Source: an uncultured Oscillospiraceae bacterium
Lineage (GTDB): Bacteria > Bacillota > Clostridia > Oscillospirales > Oscillospiraceae
Direction of reading: 5' to 3'
Assembly (NCBI GenBank): GCA_934591895.1
Contig: CAKTPP010000003.1
Span: 143,648-207,647 of the forward strand
Length of the DNA: 64,000 bases
Shown here: piece after piece, positions 58,905 through 64,000 of the stretch
How positions within the stretch are numbered: the first letter of the stretch is position 1
Layout: every line of letters begins with the position of its first letter
Made by a program: the position numbers and the translations under genes
Notes under the pieces: model-generated
What the model was told of the DNA's origin: nothing
The model's database searches: none
Seen by the model: only the letters and a program-made list of their open reading frames with translations

Positions 58905-59759
58905 TCAGATGCGGCCGACGACGACGCGCCGGATGCCGGCGGTGTCCTCGAGTGCGGTCACATCGGTGTATTTTGCGTCCTTCATCAGCGCCATGACGGC
59001 GTCTGCCTGATCCTCGCCGACCTCAAACATGAGCCAGCCGCCGGGACGGAGGATCTGCGTCCAGTGCTGCACGATGGCGCGGTAGAACATCAGCCCGTCC
59101 TCGCCGCCGTCGAGCGCGCCGAGCGGCTCATAGTCGCGCACGGAGCTGTCAAGCGTGAGGATGTCCATGCTCGCCACGTAGGGCGGGTTGGACACGATGA
59201 TGTCGAACGTGCCGATGCTCATCGGCGGCTTTTCGAGCGCGTCCGCCTTGAGGCAGATCGTGCGGTTCTGGCGGTTGCGGCGGAGGTTTTCCTTGCTCAC
59301 GGCGAGCGCCTCGTCGCTGATGTCCACCATGACGACGCGCGCGGCCGGCAGCTCATGCGCCAGCGCGCAGCCGATGCAGCCGCTGCCGGAGCAGAGGTCG
59401 AGAATGCGGGCGTTCATCTTCCGCCCGACAAGCACCTGAAGCGCCGCGTCCACGAGCACCTCGGTGTCCATGCGCGGGATGAGCACGTCGGGCGTGACCA
59501 CGATCGGCAGACCGTGAAACTCCCACTCGCCGATCAGGTAGGCCAGCGGCTCGCCGGCAAGGCGCCGCTGCAGCAGCGTATGGATCTTCTGCTCGTTTTC
59601 ATCGGAGGTGTACAGGCGCAGGTCGCGCACGAACTCCTCCTTCGTCTTGCCGACGGCATACGCCACCAGCAGCCGCGCCTCGAGCGCGTAAGCCTCCACG
59701 CCGGCGCTCTTGAGCGCCGTGCGCGTGGCCAGATACAGATCGTTGTAGGTCTTTGGCAT
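58905..59759 (-). CDS. prmC: Peptide chain release factor glutamine methyltransferase PrmC
   Basis: 284 residues from ATG 59759; the frame is open upstream but the family starts here. Methylates the Gln of the GGQ motif in release factors. SAM motif LDLCSGSGCIGCALA (120-134) and the signature NPPY at 191-194. N-terminal helical domain that recognises the factor is present. Ribosome site GGAAATAGAG is weak. prfA is not adjacent; the DUF1385 gene upstream ends 29 bases earlier, an order often seen in Firmicutes. Confidence 0.96.
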   Translation of the reverse strand: MPKTYNDLYLATRTALKSAGVEAYALEARLLVAYAVGKTKEEFVRDLRLYTSDENEQKIHTLLQRRLAGEPLAYLIGEWEFHGLPIVVTPDVLIPRMDTEVLVDAALQVLVGRKMNARILDLCSGSGCIGCALAHELPAARVVMVDISDEALAVSKENLRRNRQNRTICLKADALEKPPMSIGTFDIIVSNPPYVASMDILTLDSSVRDYEPLGALDGGEDGLMFYRAIVQHWTQILRPGGWLMFEVGEDQADAVMALMKDAKYTDVTALEDTAGIRRVVVGRI

Positions 59760-59788
59760 CTCTCTATTTCCAGTCCTTTTGTTGACAA

Positions 59789-60766
59789 TTACCAGGCGTC
59801 GCTGCCCTTCTGCTCCGGGATGACGAGCTCCAGCGCGCGGATGGCGCACTCGATCATGCTGTCGTCCGGCTCGTTGGTGGTCAGGCGCTGCAGCCACTTG
59901 CCCGGTGCGGACAGAATGCGCGAGCAGAGGTTGTCGTGCCGGCCGACCCAGCGGTTGATCTCATAGCTGATGGACACGACGACCGGCAGCAGCAGCAGCC
60001 GCAGACCGACGCGCACCCACGGATTGTCCCACAGGCCGACGCGCAGGCTCACGAGCGAGAACACGAGAATGCTGATGATGACGACGACGAACAGGAAGCT
60101 CGTGCCGCAGCGGGGGTGGAAGCGCGACTGCGGCCGCACGTTCTCAACCGTCAGCGGCAGACCCTTTTCATAGCAGAAGATGGTCTTGTGCTCCGCGCCG
60201 TGGTAGGCGAACATGCGCTCGACGTCCTTCATGTGCGACACGCCCCACAGGTACAGCAGGAAGATGACGATGCGCAGCAGTCCCTCAAAGAGGTTGCGCA
60301 CGACGGGACTCTGGATAAAGCTCTTGGTCAGACCGGCAAGCAGCGTCGGCAGCAGGATGAACAGCACGATCGACAGCGCGATGCCGAGCACCACGGCCGT
60401 GCCGATGATGATGTTCTTGCCCTTTTCCTCGCCGAAATGCTTTTCGATCCAGAGGTCGATCTTGCCGGGCTCCTCCTGCTCGTCCTCGGGCAGGAGGTCG
60501 GCGGAATACGTCAGCGCCTGCATGCCCTTGACCATCGAGTCGAGAAACACGACGACGCCGCGGATGAGCGGCCAGCCGAGGATCGGGTGCTTTTCCTTGA
60601 CAAGATGCAGCTCGTCGATCTTTTCGACCAGCCCGTCCTCGGTGCGGCAGACGATGGCCTGCTTTTCCGGGCCGCGCATGAGAATGCCCTCGATGAGGGC
60701 CTGCCCGCCGATGGATGTGCGGAAGGAGACATTGGTGTCGGGTTTTGCGGATCTGGTTTTGCTCAT
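59789..60766 (-). CDS. DUF1385 membrane protein (YqhQ family)
   Basis: 325 residues from ATG 60766. Starts with a soluble part containing SIGGQALIEGILMRGPEK, then four to five membrane segments from about residue 120, with the conserved HGAEHKTIFCYE and RFHPRCGTSFL between them. His and Cys clusters gave it the label of predicted metal-dependent enzyme; its function is unknown. It commonly precedes prmC, as here. Confidence 0.9.
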   Translation of the reverse strand: MSKTRSAKPDTNVSFRTSIGGQALIEGILMRGPEKQAIVCRTEDGLVEKIDELHLVKEKHPILGWPLIRGVVVFLDSMVKGMQALTYSADLLPEDEQEEPGKIDLWIEKHFGEEKGKNIIIGTAVVLGIALSIVLFILLPTLLAGLTKSFIQSPVVRNLFEGLLRIVIFLLYLWGVSHMKDVERMFAYHGAEHKTIFCYEKGLPLTVENVRPQSRFHPRCGTSFLFVVVIISILVFSLVSLRVGLWDNPWVRVGLRLLLLPVVVSISYEINRWVGRHDNLCSRILSAPGKWLQRLTTNEPDDSMIECAIRALELVIPEQKGSDAW

Positions 60767-60797
60767 ATGGTTACCTCGGTTAAAATGAATAACGGGA

Positions 60798-61874
60798 TCA
60801 GGTGCTGCTCTCGGCAGCAAACGGCAGCCGCACCGAAACGAGCGTGCCGCCGCCGGGGGCGTTGCCGATTGTCAGCGTGCCGCCGGAGCGCGTGACGATC
60901 TCATCGCACACGGCAAGGCCGATGCCGCTGCCGCGCGCCTTGTGCTTTTCGCCCTTGAAGAACTTTTCCTTCACGTGCGGCAGTTCGCTGTCCGGGATGC
61001 CGGGACCGTGGTCTCTGAACTGTATGGTAGCAGCTTCACTGTCCGAAAAAACGGACACTTCGATCGTTTTGCCGTCACAGGCGTATTTTGCCGCATTGTC
61101 GAGGATGTTGAGAAACACCTGCTTGAGGCGCTCCGGGTCGCCGGGCACGAGCGGGATCTCCTCCTCGGGCGGATTGTAGATGAGCTGCATCCCGTCCTGA
61201 CGCAGCAGCTCCTGATAGGTGAAGATGGTGTCCTCGAGCTCGCTCTCGATGTCGAGCAGCTCCATGTTGAGGTTGAAGCGCCCGTCCTGAATGCGGGTGA
61301 ACTCCAGCAGCTCCTCGACGAGGCTCGTCAGGCGCGCGGCCTCCTTGGAGATGATGGCGATGCCGCGGCGGGAGTCGCCCTGGATGGCGGTGTCGAACAT
61401 GAGCGTCTCGCTCCAGCCGGTGATGGCGGTCAGGGGCGTGCGCAGCTCATGTGAGATGGACGAGATGAACTCCGACTGCATCTTTTCGCTGCGGCTGATC
61501 TCCTGCGACAGCTCGTTGATGGCGGTCGCAAGGAGGCCGAGCTCATCGTCGCGCTGCACCGGCAGCTCCGTGCCATAGCGCCCGCCGGCGATCGTGCGCG
61601 TGACCTCTGTGATCTGCTCGACCGGGCGCGACACGCGCCGGCGAAACCACAGCGCGCAGATCATGGCGCCGACGGCCGCCGCGAGCACGCCCAGCACGAT
61701 GCCGAGCGCGGTGCTGGTGCGGCCGGTGCTCAGGCCGATGGCGGCACCCGCGGCGACGCACAGCGCCGCGTGCACGCACTGACCGATGGCCATGCGCGAA
61801 AACAGGTCGCTGAAAAAGGTGCGCAGTGTCTTGTTCTTGGGTTCGGCTGCCGGGATGGGGGTGGGGTCCTGCAT
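60798..61874 (-). CDS. Sensor histidine kinase without extracellular sensor domain
   Basis: 358 residues. Two membrane helices (about 29-50 and 56-77) joined by only a few residues, HAMP linker to about 130, H-box with phosphorylated His142 in SHELRTPL, and the N, G1 and G2 boxes (NILDNAAKY, DHGPGIP, GSGIGLAVC). The lack of an outer domain means it senses the membrane or a partner protein. It starts 4 bases after the response-regulator stop, one operon. Confidence 0.95.
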   Translation of the reverse strand: MQDPTPIPAAEPKNKTLRTFFSDLFSRMAIGQCVHAALCVAAGAAIGLSTGRTSTALGIVLGVLAAAVGAMICALWFRRRVSRPVEQITEVTRTIAGGRYGTELPVQRDDELGLLATAINELSQEISRSEKMQSEFISSISHELRTPLTAITGWSETLMFDTAIQGDSRRGIAIISKEAARLTSLVEELLEFTRIQDGRFNLNMELLDIESELEDTIFTYQELLRQDGMQLIYNPPEEEIPLVPGDPERLKQVFLNILDNAAKYACDGKTIEVSVFSDSEAATIQFRDHGPGIPDSELPHVKEKFFKGEKHKARGSGIGLAVCDEIVTRSGGTLTIGNAPGGGTLVSVRLPFAAESST

Positions 61875-61878
61875 GGTC

Positions 61879-62562
61879 TCAGTAGCCCCACTTGTAGCCG
61901 TAGCCCCAGACGGTCGTGATGTACTCGGGCGCGGTCGCGTCGTCCTCGATCTTGATGCGCAGGCGGCGGATATTCACGTCGACGATCTTGACCTCGCCGT
62001 TATAGTCCGCGCCCCAGACGGCGTGCAGGATCTCCTCGCGCGAGAGCGCGCGGCCGGGATTTTCCATGAACAGCTTCATGATCGCAAACTCCGTCTGCGT
62101 CAGGCGGATGTGGTCGCTGTTTTTGTCGAGCGTGCGCGAGCGCAGGTGCAGCACGAACGGCCCGCTCGAGAGCACGTCCTCGGTGTTCTCGCTGCCGCCG
62201 ATGCGGCGGTAGAGCGCGTCCACGCGCGCGAGCAGCTCGGCGGGGGAGAAGGGCTTGGTGACATAGTCGTCCGCGCCGGTCATGAGGCCGGTGATCTTGT
62301 CCATCTCCTGACTTTTGGCGCTGAGCATGAGGATGCCCATCTTCGAGCCGGTCGCGCGGATGCGGCGGCAGACCTCAAAGCCGTCGATGTCCGGCAGCAT
62401 CACGTCGAGCAGGGCGACGAGCGTGTCCGGATTCTGCTTGAGCTTTTCGAGCGCTTCCTCACCCGTGGCCGCCTCAATGGGCTCGTAACCGGTCCGGCGC
62501 AGGTTGATGACGACGAAGCTGCGGATGCTGGGCTCATCCTCGAGTACAAGAATTTTCTTCAT
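61879..62562 (-). CDS. OmpR/PhoB-family response regulator
   Basis: 227 residues. Receiver domain with acidic pocket Glu8-Asp9-Glu10, phosphorylated Asp53 in LLDVMLPD and Lys in TKPFSPAELL; winged-helix DNA-binding domain from about 130 (REEILHAVWGADYNGEVKIVDVNI). Partner of the sensor kinase encoded next. A possible promoter with TATACT (minus strand, 62665-62660, TGA before it) lies about 100 bases upstream. Confidence 0.96.
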   Translation of the reverse strand: MKKILVLEDEPSIRSFVVINLRRTGYEPIEAATGEEALEKLKQNPDTLVALLDVMLPDIDGFEVCRRIRATGSKMGILMLSAKSQEMDKITGLMTGADDYVTKPFSPAELLARVDALYRRIGGSENTEDVLSSGPFVLHLRSRTLDKNSDHIRLTQTEFAIMKLFMENPGRALSREEILHAVWGADYNGEVKIVDVNIRRLRIKIEDDATAPEYITTVWGYGYKWGY

Positions 62563-62741
62563 GTATCCATGTTCCTTTCCAAAGGCGGTGTGTGGACGCC
62601 TTTGCGGTTTGCGGCGTCTGCTTTTCGGGAAAGCAGAGATCTGCAGACATATTCATTTCAGTATATCACACTATTTACAATTGTGGTAGCAAAAAATTAC
62701 GAATCGTGTTATTCTGTGACACAGGAAATGAGGTGGGCCAC

Positions 62742-63296
62742 ATGGAGCTTTTCTGGACGCAGATCACGGACGCGCAGCCGGTGTTCCCGGCGCGCTCGAA
62801 GGCGCACGGCAGCGCATGGGGCGTGTCGCTGCTGGCGTTTGCCGTGCGCGCGGTCTGGGGCATCGCCCTGCCGGAGACGGCGGTGCTGCCCGGCGGCAAG
62901 CCGTATTTCCCGGCGTGCCCGCAGGTGCACTTTTCCGTCAGCCATACGCGCACGGCGGCGCTCGTGGCCGTGTCGGCTGCGCCGGTGGGCGCGGATGTGG
63001 AGCAGGTGCGCCCGCTGCATCCGGCGATGGCGCGGCGGCTCGCGCAGGCGGACTGCGGCGACCTGCAGCCGTTCGAGCTCTGGACGCTGCGCGAGAGCTG
63101 GTTCAAGCTCACGGGCGCGGGCGACCTGCGCACGATCCCGTTCCGGCGTGCAGACGGGGTGCTCGTCCCGCCGGAGGCGGGGGCGCTCTGCCGCGTGTAT
63201 GACGGCATTCCCGGCTGCATGGCGGCCGTGTGCTCGCTTGCCGAGCGGCCGCCGGAGCGGCTGCAATTCGTGCCGCCGCGCGAGATTTGCACTTGA
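62742..63296 (+). CDS. 4'-phosphopantetheinyl transferase (Sfp-like)
   Basis: 184 residues from ATG 62742 (GAGGTGGG 5 bases upstream). Transfers phosphopantetheine from CoA to carrier proteins. Signatures: FSVSHTR at 64-70, VGADVEQV with Mg ligands Asp85 and Glu87, and WTLRESWFKLTG at 114-125 with Glu118 and Lys122. It is shorter than Sfp and lies away from any NRPS or PKS gene, so the carrier protein it serves is not in this window. Confidence 0.92.
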   Translation: MELFWTQITDAQPVFPARSKAHGSAWGVSLLAFAVRAVWGIALPETAVLPGGKPYFPACPQVHFSVSHTRTAALVAVSAAPVGADVEQVRPLHPAMARRLAQADCGDLQPFELWTLRESWFKLTGAGDLRTIPFRRADGVLVPPEAGALCRVYDGIPGCMAAVCSLAERPPERLQFVPPREICT

Positions 63297-63321
63297 AATA
63301 TGCACCCGGCTGTTGTATAAT
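63293..63321 (+). promoter_or_regulatory. Promoter of the tRNA-Leu copies
   Basis: TTGAAA (63293-63298), exact 17-base spacer, TATAAT (63316-63321). Overlaps the last codon of the transferase gene. Confidence 0.88.
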
Positions 63322-63336
63322 CAAACGACCGCATTT

Positions 63337-63403
63337 GCCGGTGTGATGGAATTGGTAGACGTGCTTGACTCAAAATCTACTTCGCCGTTTCATACCACCG
63401 TTC
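63337..63403 (+). pseudogene. Internally deleted tRNA-Leu (CAA) copy
   Basis: The first half matches tRNA-Leu at 63527 (GCCGGTGTG, GGAATTGG, AGAC, CTCAAAATCT), but the variable arm and T arm are missing, and the anticodon stem is mismatched. It ends with ACCACCG where the acceptor would close. A hairpin AAACCCTTG / CAAGGTTT with T-run (about 63407-63432) follows, like the one after the intact gene. Confidence 0.78.
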
Positions 63404-63526
63404 CGTAAACCCTTGATTTTACAAGGTTTTTTGAAAACTGAATATGTAACTTGCTTTTAATGTCCCTCCACGATGTCCCTCCGATTTCTCGGACAGGACA
63501 TCGGGAGACGACTTAAAAATATAAAT
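63404..63526. other. Spacer with ATGTCCCTCC repeats between the two tRNA-Leu copies
   Basis: Contains two ATGTCCCTCC units (63459-63468 and 63473-63482, spacing 4) and an imperfect ATGTCC/GGACAT palindrome near 63474-63503. The same units occur in reverse orientation at 63734-63755, next to the integrase remnant. Read as an attachment or integrase-end scar. Confidence 0.5.
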
Positions 63527-63613
63527 GCCGGTGTGTCGGAATTGGCAGACGAGACAGACTCAAAATCTGTTATCCGCAAGGGTGTGTGGGTTCGAGTCCC
63601 ACCACCGGCACCA
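63527..63613 (+). tRNA. tRNA-Leu (anticodon CAA)
   Basis: 87 bases with long variable arm and encoded CCA. Acceptor GCCGGTG / CACCGGC, anticodon stem ACAGA / TCTGT with loop CTCAAAA, T-loop TTCGAGT. All arms pair. A frequent integration target for tyrosine-recombinase elements. Confidence 0.96.
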
Positions 63614-63628
63614 GACCTTAACAGCTCG

Positions 63629-63664
63629 TAAACCCTTGATTTATCGGGGTTTGCGGGCTTTTCT
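63629..63664 (+). terminator. Terminator of tRNA-Leu
   Basis: Stem CGTAAACCC / GGGTTTGCG with a 10-base loop, then GGGCTTTTC. Confidence 0.65.
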
Positions 63665-63759
63665 TTATGCTCTGCTCCGTTATGTAACGCCCCTCCAACA
63701 ACAGAAAATTCGCCGTTTTGCAGCTCATTTTCAGGAGGGACATTGGAGGGACATGAACG

Positions 63760-63927
63760 TTATTTGGAGGGATATACACCCAAAATCGCATTGGCAGACG
63801 CAACCTTTGAACTGAAATTCAGGTGCGTATAAATGTTTGATGTGGTCGAAATGTCGCTGTGTCCTAACCATTCTTGAATCTCTTTCAGGCTGACACCGTT
63901 TGCATACAACAGACTTGCGCAGCTATG
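63760..63927 (-). pseudogene. C-terminal remnant of a tyrosine recombinase (integrase)
   Basis: 55 codons before a TAA stop read HSCASLLYANG ... LGHSDISTTSNIYTH, the His-x-x-x-x and LGH...Tyr region of phage/ICE integrases with the catalytic Tyr in IYTH. A stop codon lies two codons before it in frame and no integrase sequence is seen further upstream to the window edge, so only the last quarter remains. It lies next to tRNA-Leu with the ATGTCCCTCC repeats between, as expected for an old integration site. Confidence 0.82.
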
Positions 63928-64000
63928 CCCTTACGGTATAATTACGACAAACCGGAAAAGCCCCGTATATCAAGGGCTTTCGGTTATCTGGCAAGGTTTT
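63928..64000. other. Right edge, hairpin-forming sequence
   Basis: Contains AAAGCCC / GGGCTTT and AACCGGAAAAGCCC / GGGCTTTCGGTT pairings (about 63951-63985), resembling a terminator. No coding capacity visible up to the window end. Confidence 0.4.

Noticed and set aside
63760..63927. A functional integrase gene at the right edge
   Set aside because: Only 55 codons of the C-terminus remain, a stop codon lies just before them in frame and the rest of the catalytic domain is missing.

Overview
The window is a GC-rich, densely coded chromosomal segment of a low-branching Firmicute, most likely a Clostridia/Oscillospiraceae-type anaerobe (inferred, not proven). Pointers are strong GGAGG-type ribosome sites, sigmaA promoters of the TTGACA-17-TATAAT type, a cysS T-box leader, class B sortase, LytR-CpsA-Psr protein, YtrA-type GntR/ABC operon, YerC/TrpR-like regulator, RecX-RecA order, GTP-type PEP carboxykinase and standalone phosphotransacetylase. 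Most of it is ordinary core genome; the unusual material sits in a few islands.

Layout. 1-3400: end of a polysaccharide operon (UDP-glucose dehydrogenase, RmlA, RmlB). 3411-7600: GNAT acetyltransferase and SGNH hydrolase opposite an LCP wall-polymer ligase, then a tiny cell-wall sorting substrate and its class B sortase. 7650-11740: lepA cluster, pta, tadA. 11900-14230: a lower-GC patch with an unrecognised coiled-coil protein, a GT8 glycosyltransferase and a phosphoribosyltransferase. 14500-23300: sodium-dependent transporter, zinc-ribbon HtrA protease, a GntR/ABC/permease operon with its operator, mnmG. 23435-26770: amino-acid ABC importer followed by a second binding protein whose lobes are circularly permuted. 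26840-31410: flippase, small exporter, pckG, LspA-like protein. 31400-34170: repeat-rich zone with a candidate structured RNA, a 20-residue ORF and a membrane PpiC isomerase. 34189-42210: tcdA, hydrolase, XRE/membrane pair, hexokinase-SPFH-NfeD cluster, yerC, methyltransferase, hslO. 42275-42685: Val-Phe-Gly-Cys tRNA operon. 42840-46080: EamA exporter/LysR, small protein, pyridoxamine kinase. 46265-52545: MMPL transporter overlapping a very large surface protein. 52560-62570: cysS with T-box, GerMN lipoprotein, pgsA-rimO-recX-recA, prmC, DUF1385, two-component system. 62740-64000: Sfp-type transferase, tRNA-Leu, a deleted tRNA-Leu copy and the tail of a tyrosine integrase.

How the parts work together. 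Envelope functions dominate: nucleotide-sugar synthesis, LCP ligation, sortase anchoring, flippase, an MMPL/surface-protein pair, HtrA and PpiC quality control. Translation and genome maintenance genes (lepA, mnmG, tadA, tcdA, cysS, rimO, prmC, recA/recX) fill the rest. The best candidates for undescribed biology are the MMPL plus GLUG/helical surface protein pair, the permuted binding protein, the unidentified RNA at 31604-31912, and the 27-residue wall-anchored peptide with its own sortase. All functional calls come from reading motifs in the sequence; no database search was run.
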